16,547 nucleotides of DNA from Selenomonadaceae bacterium. GTDB taxonomy: Bacteria > Bacillota > Negativicutes > Selenomonadales > Selenomonadaceae. Positions within the stretch are counted from its first letter, which is position 1. Each line of letters starts with the position of its first letter. The position numbers and the translations under genes were made by a program. Shown here piece after piece: positions 1 to 7,284 of the stretch. The stretch is taken from positions 1 through 16,547 of the forward strand of contig JAFSUE010000056.1 in the NCBI GenBank assembly GCA_017445435.1. The letters run 5' to 3'. The notes beneath the pieces are model-generated. The model had not been told where the DNA came from. It saw only the letters and a list, made by a program, of their open reading frames with translations, and did no database searches.

Positions 1-1907
1 CGCTCCTCCGCCGCCGTAATGTACAACTTTTGTTTAGCGCGAGTCATTGCCACGTAACAAATGCGGCGTTCTTCCTCAAGCTTTTCAATATCAGCCATAG
101 AATTTGCATGCGGCAACAAACCTTCTTCCATGCCGACGATAAAGACGATTGGAAATTCCAAACCTTTAGCTAAATGTACCGTCATCATGGAAACGCGGGA
201 GTCTTCCTCTTTCACTTCGTCCAAGTCAGTCAACAAGGCGACGTGATTTAAAAATTCTTCAAGCGTTGCGTCGTCCGTAGTGTTGGCAAATTCCGTTGCA
301 CTGTTCACAAATGCGCCGAGATTTTCGACACGAGCAATATTTTCAGCTTTTTGCGCGTCGTCACCTTCATTTAACATTGCCATGTAGCCAGTTTCGTCCA
401 GCACGCTGTTAATGAAGTCAGGCAGTGCAAAATTTATTTGCGATTCGTTAAAGCTTAAAATCATTGCGGCAAAATCGCGCAGACGTTGACGAATACGCGG
501 CGAAAGTTGCGGAACGTGACGCAGATTTTCTTCCTTTGAAATTACGTCGAAAATTGACAAATTATTTTGCGCGGCAAATTCGCTAAGGCGAGCAATATTT
601 ATCGGACCAAAACCACGACGCGGCACGTTGATAATGCGTTGCAAACTCATATTATCATGCGGATTGACGATAAGCCGCAAGTACGCCAGCACGTCTTTAA
701 TTTCTTTGCGCTCATAAAATTTCAGCCCGCCGATAATTATGTAGGGAATTTCCGTCTGCATAAATTTTTCTTCAAGCGCCCGCGATTGGGCATTTGTACG
801 GTAGAGGATAGCAATTTCCCTGCACTGAAAATTTTCATTTGTGATAAGGCGGCGAATTTCCCTAGCTACAAAAGCGGCTTCGGATCTGTCGGAAATACAC
901 TGTACGAAGTGAACTTTTTCGCCAACAGAATTTTCTGTCCACAAATTTTTTTCAACGCGGTCAACATTATTTTTTATGACGCCATTAGCCGCGCCTAAAA
1001 TTTGTTTCGTCGAACGATAATTTTGTTCAAGGAGAATTTCTTTAGCGTTGGGATAATCGTCCTTGAAATTTAAAATGTTTCGCATATCAGCGCCGCGCCA
1101 ACCGTAAATGGACTGGTCAGCGTCACCAACGACGCAGATATTTTTATTTTTTGCCGCTAAAAGTTTCGTCAATTCGTACTGCGCAATGTTCGTATCTTGG
1201 TATTCGTCAATCAAAATGTATTTGAATCTGTCTTGATAACGTTCCAGCACGTCGGGATTATCGCGGAAAATTTTCACGGTCAACATAATTAAATCGTCGA
1301 AATCAAGCGCGTTATTCTCAAGCAATTTTTTTTCATACAGTTCATAAATTTTCAGGAAGTTAAGCTCAAAGTTGGAGACGCTACCGTTAGCCGTCAAAAT
1401 TTTTTCAGCGTATTGTTTAGCATTGAGCAGGGAATTTTTAGCGTTGGAAATTTTAGCGGCGGCGTTAGAGAAACGATCTTCATCAAGGTTGAGTTCCTTT
1501 AAACATTCGCGCAGGAGGGCTTTACTGTCGCCAGCGTCATAAATAATATAGTTCGTGTTGTACGTGCCAGTAATGTCAATTTCGCGGCGTAAAATTCGTG
1601 CGCAAAATGAATGAAACGTGCTAATCCAAACTTTAGCGGCAGGTTGACCGATTAACTTTTCAGCGCGATTTTTCATTTCAGCGGCGGCTTTATTAGTAAA
1701 AGTTATCGCCAAGATTTGCCAAGACGGTACGCCGTGCGCCAGCAAGTTAGCGATTCGGTATGTTAAGACGCGAGTTTTGCCAGAGCCAGCGCCAGCCATT
1801 ACGAGCAATGGTCCTTCAAGATAATTTACTGCTTCGGCTTGTTGTGGATTTAAATCGTTTATAAAATTTTTTTGTGAGTCTTTCAAATTTATTTCGTCTG
1901 TACTCAA
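1..1907 (-). CDS. pcrA: UvrD/PcrA-type ATP-dependent DNA helicase, C-terminus cut by window edge
   Basis: Superfamily 1A 3'-5' DNA helicase of the UvrD/PcrA/Rep group, acting in DNA repair and in removing proteins from DNA. Reading the minus strand from a TTG at 1907 gives 635 codons without a stop before the window ends; the family is usually about 720-770 residues, so roughly the last 100 residues lie outside. Visible motifs: Q-motif region LNPQQAEAV (about 19-27), Walker A AGAGSGKT (38-45), motif II DEYQDT (234-239), then VVGDADQSIYGWRGAD, an NYRS motif, and near the cut end MTVHLAKGLEFP followed by YVAMTRAK. The TTG start is chosen because AGGAG lies just upstream (1916-1920) and no upstream in-frame start fits better. 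It is the last visible gene of the leftward block, 61 bases after the PilP/GspC-like gene, with a heptamer repeat tract in the gap. Family call is firm; PcrA rather than UvrD is by analogy with Firmicutes. Confidence 0.96.
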   Translation of the reverse strand, partial: MSTDEINLKDSQKNFINDLNPQQAEAVNYLEGPLLVMAGAGSGKTRVLTYRIANLLAHGVPSWQILAITFTNKAAAEMKNRAEKLIGQPAAKVWISTFHSFCARILRREIDITGTYNTNYIIYDAGDSKALLRECLKELNLDEDRFSNAAAKISNAKNSLLNAKQYAEKILTANGSVSNFELNFLKIYELYEKKLLENNALDFDDLIMLTVKIFRDNPDVLERYQDRFKYILIDEYQDTNIAQYELTKLLAAKNKNICVVGDADQSIYGWRGADMRNILNFKDDYPNAKEILLEQNYRSTKQILGAANGVIKNNVDRVEKNLWTENSVGEKVHFVQCISDRSEAAFVAREIRRLITNENFQCREIAILYRTNAQSRALEEKFMQTEIPYIIIGGLKFYERKEIKDVLAYLRLIVNPHDNMSLQRIINVPRRGFGPINIARLSEFAAQNNLSIFDVISKEENLRHVPQLSPRIRQRLRDFAAMILSFNESQINFALPDFINSVLDETGYMAMLNEGDDAQKAENIARVENLGAFVNSATEFANTTDDATLEEFLNHVALLTDLDEVKEEDSRVSMMTVHLAKGLEFPIVFIVGMEEGLLPHANSMADIEKLEEERRICYVAMTRAKQKLYITAAEE

Positions 1908-1922
1908 AAATATCACTCCTTT

Positions 1923-1957
1923 TTAGCTTTTAGGTGTTAGAGGTTAGCCTTTAGGAA
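1923..1957. repeat. Five tandem heptamers beginning TTAG
   Basis: TTAG occurs at 1923, 1930, 1937, 1944 and 1951, exactly seven bases apart; the three bases after each TTAG vary (CTT, GTG, AGG, CCT, GAA). The tract fills most of the gap between the PilP/GspC-like gene and the pcrA ribosome binding site. On the minus strand each unit contains TAA. It belongs to the same repeat style as the other 7-base tracts in this window. Confidence 0.75.
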
Positions 1958-1968
1958 AGTGCTAAAAA

Positions 1969-2568
1969 CTATTCAATGTACAAAATATTTCCGTCGTCCA
2001 AAGTTATGAAGTCCTGCGCGATGTCGACGATAGCTTTACCGTTAATTTTTTCGCCAATTTGCAAGAAAAGCGTTTCGGATTTACCATTTGAAATTTTTTC
2101 AACCATTGCAGTTTTATTGTTGGCAAGTGCAGTTCCGCGCAGAATAAAATTATCTTCAGGCGGCGTTGGAACTTCAACGGCAGGCGGCGTGACAATCGCA
2201 GGTTCAGCAGGCGGCAAAGTTTTTTCAACTTTAGCGTCAACTTCATCAACTTTGACAGGTTCATCAACTTTAGCAGGCGCAGGATTTTTGAACGGGTCGT
2301 AAATGAAAACGTCGTCAGCATTCGCGCCAATGACCGCTTTAACTTTGTCGGAAGTGACAGTAACTTTTTCACTTGTCGACGAAATATTTTTTGCGGGCGA
2401 TTCGACTTGCGCAACTTTCTGCGGAGCGTCAAGGTTAATTTCTTCGCCGCTGTCAAAAGAATCAGCGAAGGCATAAATTATCGCGACGACAAGGCAAATT
2501 ATCAGTAAGCCGAACCGCAATTTATTTTCGCGTATTTCTTCAAGTTGAGACTTCAAAAAATCTTTCAT
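1969..2568 (-). CDS. Orphan inner-membrane protein with PilP/GspC-like C-terminal domain
   Basis: A 199-residue single-pass membrane protein. Residues 1-18 are charged and probably cytoplasmic, 19-35 form a hydrophobic helix, 36-138 are a low-complexity linker rich in Val, Lys, Pro and Ala, and 139-199 form a compact domain. Two points suggest the PilP/GspC family: a DPF motif before the linker's proline-rich part (D91-P92-F93), and the C-terminal pattern ILRGTALANNKTAMVE followed by a LQIGEKINGKAIVDI stretch and ITLDDGN. This matches the small beta domain of GspC homology region or PilP, which link the inner-membrane platform of type II secretion or type IV pili to the secretin. No other pilus or secretion gene is visible, so the role is open. 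It starts 13 bases after pyrG ends, with no convincing Shine-Dalgarno sequence, so translation may depend on pyrG. The domain call is by eye, not by a profile search. Confidence 0.6.
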   Translation of the reverse strand: MKDFLKSQLEEIRENKLRFGLLIICLVVAIIYAFADSFDSGEEINLDAPQKVAQVESPAKNISSTSEKVTVTSDKVKAVIGANADDVFIYDPFKNPAPAKVDEPVKVDEVDAKVEKTLPPAEPAIVTPPAVEVPTPPEDNFILRGTALANNKTAMVEKISNGKSETLFLQIGEKINGKAIVDIAQDFITLDDGNILYIE

Positions 2569-2573
2569 CTTAC

Positions 2574-2594
2574 ATTACGCATTACGAATTATCA
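2574..2594. repeat. Heptamer repeat across the pyrG stop codon
   Basis: ATTA recurs at 2574, 2581 and 2588, giving units ATTACGC, ATTACGA and ATTATCA. The middle unit holds the pyrG stop codon (TAA on the minus strand at 2582-2584), and the tract replaces the normal ribosome binding site region of the next gene. Confidence 0.6.
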
Positions 2595-4207
2595 ATCGCC
2601 GCTTTGACGAAGGCGCGGAAAAGTGGATGCGGATGATTCGGACGTGATTTCAATTCAGGATGAAATTGACAGCCGACAAATGAAGGATGAATATTTTTAT
2701 CAAGTTCGACAATCTCAACCAAATTTTCATCTGGATAAACGCCAGCAATGACCATTCCTTTAGCTTGAAAAATTTCACGGAATTTATTGTTGAACTCAAA
2801 CCGATGGCGATGACGTTCATGAATTTCTTCAAAATCTTTTTCGTCGCCAAAGTAAGCTTGCGCAGTAAAAGTATTCGGCGTAACTTTGCACGGGTACGCG
2901 CCCAGCCGCATTGTGCCGCCTTTGTCTGTAACGTCCAACTGCGAATCCATTAGCGCAATGACTGGATAATTTGTTTCAGGATTAAATTCCGTAGAATTGG
3001 CGTCGGCAAAGTTACAAACATTCCGCGCAAATTCGATAACCGCGCATTGCATACCTAAGCATAAGCCGAGAAATGGAATTTTATTGACGCGAGCAAAATT
3101 TATCGCCTTAATCTTACCTTCAATGCCTCTGTCACCAAATCCGCCTGGTACAAGAATTCCTTTGCAACCGCTGAAAACTTCGTCCAAGTCAACGTCAGGC
3201 GATTCAATTTTTTCCGCGTTGACAAATTTAACTTTGACGGCGGCTGAATTGTCAATGCCCGCGTGGTGAAGAGCTTCGACGACGGAAATATAAGCGTCAG
3301 GCAGTTCAACGTACTTGCCAACGACGGCAATTTTAACTTTGCGTTCAGGATTTTTAATTTTATAAACCATACGTTCCCAAACTTCAATTTTCGCGGGGGA
3401 GTGTGGCAAATTGAGTTTGTCCAAAACAATTTTGTCAAACCCTTCACTTTTCATAATAAGCGGCACTTCATAAATTGTTTCAGCGGTACGATTTTCAATA
3501 ACGGCGTCTTCGTCCACGTCGCAGAAGAGCGCAATTTTTTTCTTCATATCGCGGGAAATTGGATATTCGGTGCGGCAAACTAAAATGTCAGGTTGAATGC
3601 CGATAGCGCGAAGTTCCTTTACGCTGTGTTGAGTAGGTTTAGTTTTCAGTTCACCAGCGGCGCCAATGTATGGAATTAACGTCACGTGAATATAAATTGC
3701 GTCGTTTTTGCCGACTTCCTTTTTTACTTGTCGAATTGCTTCAAGGAAAGGAAGGCTTTCAATATCGCCGACAGTTCCGCCGACTTCCGTTATAACAACG
3801 TCAGCCTTGTCAAGTTCAGCTACGGAATAAATGCGCGATTTAATTTCGTTAGTAATGTGCGGAATAACTTGTACCGTCGAGCCAAGATAATCGCCTTTAC
3901 GTTCTTTGTTTAAGACGCTCCAATAAACTTTGCCAGTGGTCGTGTTGGAATGACGGCTTAGATTTATATCGATAAAGCGTTCATAGTGTCCTAAGTCAAG
4001 GTCAGTTTCCGCACCGTCTTCCGTGACGAAAACTTCACCGTGTTGGTACGGGCTCATAGTACCGGGGTCAATGTTGATGTAGGGATCAAATTTTTGGATT
4101 GTGACTTTAATTCCGCGACTTTTTAAAAGTCTGCCGAGTGACGCCGCAGTAATTCCTTTGCCCAATGAGGAGACAACGCCGCCTGTCACGAAAATATATT
4201 TTGCCAT
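2582..4207 (-). CDS. pyrG: CTP synthase
   Basis: Glutamine-dependent CTP synthase, which makes CTP from UTP, ATP and glutamine in the cytoplasm. The 541-residue length matches the family. The N-terminal amidoligase domain begins KYIFVTGGVVSSLGKGI, with the P-loop-like GKG at 16-18, and the Mg-binding DPYINIDPGTM (41-51) and the EVGGTVGDIES stretch (141-151) are present. The C-terminal class I glutamine amidotransferase domain has the nucleophile C383 in GLCLGMQ, the oxyanion PGGFG (354-358), and the H516/E518 pair in HPE. All catalytic positions are intact. The ATG at 4207 has GGGGGA upstream. It follows rpoE by 21 bases; an rpoE-pyrG pair is a well-known arrangement in Firmicutes. The last codons and stop lie in a heptamer repeat. 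Confidence 0.98.
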   Translation of the reverse strand: MAKYIFVTGGVVSSLGKGITAASLGRLLKSRGIKVTIQKFDPYINIDPGTMSPYQHGEVFVTEDGAETDLDLGHYERFIDINLSRHSNTTTGKVYWSVLNKERKGDYLGSTVQVIPHITNEIKSRIYSVAELDKADVVITEVGGTVGDIESLPFLEAIRQVKKEVGKNDAIYIHVTLIPYIGAAGELKTKPTQHSVKELRAIGIQPDILVCRTEYPISRDMKKKIALFCDVDEDAVIENRTAETIYEVPLIMKSEGFDKIVLDKLNLPHSPAKIEVWERMVYKIKNPERKVKIAVVGKYVELPDAYISVVEALHHAGIDNSAAVKVKFVNAEKIESPDVDLDEVFSGCKGILVPGGFGDRGIEGKIKAINFARVNKIPFLGLCLGMQCAVIEFARNVCNFADANSTEFNPETNYPVIALMDSQLDVTDKGGTMRLGAYPCKVTPNTFTAQAYFGDEKDFEEIHERHRHRFEFNNKFREIFQAKGMVIAGVYPDENLVEIVELDKNIHPSFVGCQFHPELKSRPNHPHPLFRAFVKAAIDNS

Positions 4208-4228
4208 GAATAAATTCCCCCGCGCAGT

Positions 4229-4546
4229 TTATTTTTCCGCACCGTCTAAATTATCAACGTTTGAAATTGCCGCCTTTTTAGTAGCGCGTCCGCGTTTAGC
4301 TTCAGGCGGATTCCATTCAACGAGTCCCCATTTACCTTCGCCGACGTGTTGAAAGCGGCTATCCATATTTATCATGGTGTAAACTTCGGAAATGGCGACC
4401 GCTTCATTTTGTACAGATTTATTTTTTTTCGCCAAAATCTCAAGGATTAAATCTTTGTAGAAAATTGGATTGTCTTTGCCAGAATTCGTTAAAATTCTGT
4501 ACGCCAAATCGACTTCAGACATTTTTTCAAAATCAGTATCGCTCAA
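4229..4546 (-). CDS. rpoE: RNA polymerase delta subunit-like HARE-HTH protein
   Basis: A 105-residue protein with one N-terminal HARE-HTH (winged helix) domain, about residues 8-78. Recognisable features are SEVDLAYRIL, then YKDLILEILAK, an ISEVYTMINMDSRFQ segment and the closing VGEGKWGLVEW strand. This is the fold of the delta subunit, which binds RNA polymerase and promotes core recycling and promoter selectivity in Firmicutes. The tail (79-105) is short and mixed in charge, ending DNLDGAEK, unlike the long Asp/Glu tail of Bacillus delta; it also carries KRGRATKK, a basic patch. The start is a TTG at 4546, preceded by GGAGG at good spacing; an internal ATG at codon 9 is less well supported. 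It sits between the L,D-transpeptidase gene and pyrG, and the pyrG neighbour supports the call. Confidence 0.85.
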   Translation of the reverse strand: MSDTDFEKMSEVDLAYRILTNSGKDNPIFYKDLILEILAKKNKSVQNEAVAISEVYTMINMDSRFQHVGEGKWGLVEWNPPEAKRGRATKKAAISNVDNLDGAEK

Positions 4547-4563
4547 ATTTATCTGCCTCCATT

Positions 4564-4600
4564 TTAGCTTTTAGAAAATAATTCTTAATTCTTCATTATT
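4564..4600. repeat. Heptamer tract overlapping the L,D-transpeptidase stop
   Basis: Two TTAG-type units begin at 4564 and 4571, then AATTCTT at 4580-4586 and 4587-4593, then CATTATT at 4594-4600. The stop codon of the L,D-transpeptidase gene (TAA on the minus strand, 4596-4598) lies in the last unit. Confidence 0.65.
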
Positions 4601-5285
4601 CCACGTTGCCGCCGAGATTTTCCAGCGAATCAATCACAAGTACGCAATCAGGCGTGACGTTTTGCATAACGAATTTCATCTTGTCAACTGGAATTGCAAC
4701 ACAGCCGCCAGTCCAAGGCTTAATCGGTCCTAAACAATGAAGGAATAACGCTGAACCTTTGCCAGGCGTACAATCGGCGTTGTAGCCCATATTCAAAACG
4801 TACGTATAATGCGGATCGTATTCGACAAGGTGTTCACTGTGCGCCGTGTCAAGTGCTGGATATTCGCGAATGTCGACAAGCTGATTGTACTTGTAATTAA
4901 AATCGCCCGACCAATAATAATTTTCATCAACTTGCACGTAAGGAATTAAACAGTTAGGGTCAGGCGCGATGCCCAATGCAAAGTTAAATTTGAATACGCC
5001 GACTGGCGTTTTATTGTCGCCTTCGCGTTCTTTGCCAAGACCATTTTTGCCAATAAAGCCTGGCGTCGTCATAATCTGTTGCCATTCGCCATTAAAATCT
5101 TTAACGTGCATAGAAACCCACGCGGTAGTTTTTTCGCCAACTTGTGCCACAACAAAAATTTGATTGGTATTCTGCGCGGCAGGTAAATTTTGTATCCATT
5201 GCGGCGTAGTACTCTGCGCGGCGGCAATGTTACTGCCAATTATCAAAGTCAAAATCATCACCACGAAAATTAAAAATTTACTCAT
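4596..5285 (-). CDS. Secreted L,D-transpeptidase (YkuD family)
   Basis: A 229-residue exported protein with a YkuD-type catalytic domain, expected to act on peptidoglycan by making 3-3 cross-links or attaching proteins to stem peptides. Residues 1-23 are a clear signal peptide (hydrophobic core about 4-18, cleavage likely after AAA at 21-23). The catalytic signature is H183 in FLHC and the nucleophile C195 in TGGCVAIP, the expected order and spacing for this family; KTPVGVFKF (92-100) is the usual TPxG substrate-groove motif. ATG at 5285 follows GGAGAA. The gene is 12 bases downstream of argS, so it is probably co-transcribed. Closest in pattern to the YkuD branch that keeps a GC(V/I)A(I/L)P motif. 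The exact cross-link made cannot be told from sequence. Confidence 0.88.
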   Translation of the reverse strand: MSKFLIFVVMILTLIIGSNIAAAQSTTPQWIQNLPAAQNTNQIFVVAQVGEKTTAWVSMHVKDFNGEWQQIMTTPGFIGKNGLGKEREGDNKTPVGVFKFNFALGIAPDPNCLIPYVQVDENYYWSGDFNYKYNQLVDIREYPALDTAHSEHLVEYDPHYTYVLNMGYNADCTPGKGSALFLHCLGPIKPWTGGCVAIPVDKMKFVMQNVTPDCVLVIDSLENLGGNVE

Positions 5286-5297
5286 TAAAATTTTCTC

Positions 5298-6953
5298 CTA
5301 CATTGAAGTCGGCGCGGAAACTCCCAATAAATTAAGCGCGTGTTTAATCGTATGTGCAGTAACTTTCACAAGCGCTAACCTAGCCTTTGCAAGGTCAGTA
5401 TCAACGCCCAAAATTCTGCAGTCACGATAAAAGCTGTGGAACTGCGCGGCTAAATCGTAGGCGTAACGTGCAATGCGTTGAGGTGCAAATTCTTCAGCCG
5501 CCTTTTCAATTTCATTTGGATATTCAAAAATTTTATTGATAAGGTCAATTTCAGCGGCAGTCGTCATCATTGAAAATTTTGGCGCGGCGTCAAGCTTTAA
5601 TCCAACTTCATCAGCTTGACGGAAAATGCTACAAATTCTAGCGTGCGCGTACTGAATGTAATAGACAGGATTTTCTGAACTTTGTTTCGTCGCTAAGTCA
5701 AGGTCAAAATCAAGCTGGCTATCAATCGACCTCATAAGGAAAAAATATCTTGCCGCGTCCGTACCAACTTCGTCCATAAGTTCACGCAACGTTATACTTT
5801 CGCCAGTACGTTTAGACATCTTGACAAGTTCGCCGCCGCGATAAAGTGAAACCATTTGCAACAGTAAAATTTTCAGCTTGTCAGCGTCGAATCCAAGCGC
5901 AGACATAGCCGCTTTAACGCGTGCAATGTAGCCGTGATGATCCGCGCCCCAAAGATTTATCATCGTGCCGAAGTTGCGATCAAATTTATTTTTATGGTAG
6001 GCAATATCGGCGGCAAGGTACGTCGGCACGCCATTTTCACGTACAACGACGCGGTCTTTGTCGTCGCCGTACTTCATGGAACTAAGCCACAATGCGCCGT
6101 CTTTTTCGTAAATTTCGCCCTTGTCACGAAGAATTTTTATTGCGTCATTAATTTTATCTGGGTGCAAAGTTCGTTCACTGAACCATTTATCGAAGTCGAC
6201 GCGGAAGTTAGACAAATCTTTTTTCAGTTCGGCAAGTTTATCGGCGTAGGCAAGGTCTTGTAAAATTTTCAGCCGTTCATCTTCAGGCAAGCTTAAATAT
6301 TTATCGCCGTCACGTTCAACAATTTTTTTCGCCGTGTCGATAATGTCGACGCCGTGATAGCCATCTTCTGGAAATTCGCAAGGTTGCTCCAAAAGTTCAA
6401 GGTAACGCGCATTGACAGACTTAGCAAGATTTTCCATTTGGTTGCCAGCGTCGTTAATGTAATATTCACTTTCGACGTTGTAGCCAGCCGCGCGAAGAAT
6501 GTTTACGATAGCTGAACCAGCCGCCGCGCCGCGTCCGTGTCCAACGTGCAAAAGTCCTGTAGGATTAGCGCTTACGTACTCAATTTGAATCGTCGCGTTA
6601 TTTTTCGGCGGCAACTGTCCAAAATTTTCCGCGCAGTAAATATTTTTCAGCTCGGTATAAATTACGTCGGACTTCAAGTAAAAATTCATAAAGCCCGCGC
6701 CAGCAATTTCAATCTTATCAAGAAAATCTGCGTTGATACGTAATTTAATTTCTTCCGCAATTTTTTTTGGATTGGTACGGAAAATTTTTGCAGACTGCAT
6801 TGCAAAGTTTGTAGCGAAGTCGCCAAATTCTTTTTTCGGCGGCACTTCCAAAGATACGCTGGGCAAGTCGCCATTAGCCTTGAATGTACCGTCAGCAATT
6901 AAAGATTGTACGGCAGAGTTCACCGCGTCGACAATTTTATTTTTTACTTCCAA
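5298..6953 (-). CDS. argS: Arginyl-tRNA synthetase
   Basis: Class I aminoacyl-tRNA synthetase that charges tRNA-Arg. The 551 residues match the family. An N-terminal additional domain (about 1-110) carries the usual EFGDFATNFAM pattern (42-52). The class signature HVGH is at 136-139 in ANPTGLLHVGHGR, and the KMSKR loop is at 378-382, followed by TGESITL. The C-terminal DALR anticodon-binding domain includes YAHARICSI (435-443) and ends with the family-typical LGVSAP. The start is TTG at 6953 with GGGAG about nine bases upstream. It is the first gene of the leftward block, with a good promoter about 180 bases upstream and a possible attenuator in between. All expected catalytic elements are present. 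Confidence 0.98.
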   Translation of the reverse strand: MEVKNKIVDAVNSAVQSLIADGTFKANGDLPSVSLEVPPKKEFGDFATNFAMQSAKIFRTNPKKIAEEIKLRINADFLDKIEIAGAGFMNFYLKSDVIYTELKNIYCAENFGQLPPKNNATIQIEYVSANPTGLLHVGHGRGAAAGSAIVNILRAAGYNVESEYYINDAGNQMENLAKSVNARYLELLEQPCEFPEDGYHGVDIIDTAKKIVERDGDKYLSLPEDERLKILQDLAYADKLAELKKDLSNFRVDFDKWFSERTLHPDKINDAIKILRDKGEIYEKDGALWLSSMKYGDDKDRVVVRENGVPTYLAADIAYHKNKFDRNFGTMINLWGADHHGYIARVKAAMSALGFDADKLKILLLQMVSLYRGGELVKMSKRTGESITLRELMDEVGTDAARYFFLMRSIDSQLDFDLDLATKQSSENPVYYIQYAHARICSIFRQADEVGLKLDAAPKFSMMTTAAEIDLINKIFEYPNEIEKAAEEFAPQRIARYAYDLAAQFHSFYRDCRILGVDTDLAKARLALVKVTAHTIKHALNLLGVSAPTSM

Positions 6954-6996
6954 TAGATAATCTCCCTTCCTATAATCAACTTAGAACTTTATCTTT

Positions 6997-7031
6997 CATT
7001 CTTAATTCTAAATTCTTAATTCTTAATTAAA
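6997..7031. repeat. Five tandem heptamers in the argS leader
   Basis: Units CATTCTT, AATTCTA, AATTCTT, AATTCTT and AATTAAA run without gaps. The tract lies between the candidate attenuator and the argS ribosome binding site and would be transcribed as part of the leader. Confidence 0.7.
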
Positions 7032-7032
7032 C

Positions 7033-7072
7033 AAAAATCCGCCGCCTTTTCGCGTTGACGAATTAGACGACG
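7033..7072 (-). terminator. Candidate attenuator or terminator hairpin in argS leader
   Basis: On the minus strand CGTCGTC (7072-7066) can pair with GGCGGCG (7046-7040) using two G-U pairs, followed by GA and TTTTT (7037-7033). The loop holds a smaller CGT/ACG pairing. It lies about 55 bases after the expected transcription start and before argS. It could reduce read-through into argS or be only a chance fold. No T-box sequence (AGGGTGG-type) is visible, so if it regulates, the mechanism differs. Confidence 0.3.
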
Positions 7073-7134
7073 TACAAAAATTTTTCTTAAGAATTTACAA
7101 AAATATCTTCGCCCTTCAAAATTATTTGGCAAGT

Positions 7135-7163
7135 ATTATACAATAATTCAAGCTGATTGTCCA
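7135..7163 (-). promoter_or_regulatory. Sigma70-type promoter for the argS block
   Basis: On the minus strand TGGACA (7163-7158) and TATAAT (7140-7135) are separated by exactly 17 bases. One mismatch to the -35 consensus, none to the -10. It lies about 180 bases upstream of argS and points into the leftward block. Confidence 0.75.
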
Positions 7164-7242
7164 CTTTTAAGTTTTTTTGAAGAGTTCACGCAATTAATTT
7201 TTATATTTTAAATTTACTTTTTCTTTTGGCGCAAAAACTTTT

Positions 7243-7284
7243 CATTACGCATTAAGCATTAAGCATTACGAATTAAATTAGTAG
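7243..7284. repeat. Heptamer tract at the 3' end of the ABC transporter gene
   Basis: Units CATTACG, CATTAAG, CATTAAG, CATTACG, AATTAAA and TTAGTAG follow each other from 7243 to 7284. The transporter stop codon (minus strand TAA, 7259-7261) lies in the third unit, so the last few residues of that protein (about NLIRNA) are encoded by repeat sequence. Confidence 0.75.

Noticed and set aside
6954..7134. T-box riboswitch before argS
   Set aside because: No AGGGTGG-type T-box core or specifier stem could be found by reading the leader.
7201..7236. Terminator after the ABC transporter (TTTTGGCGCAAAA)
   Set aside because: Only a five-pair stem with three-base loop and no T-run on the right side of the transporter transcript.
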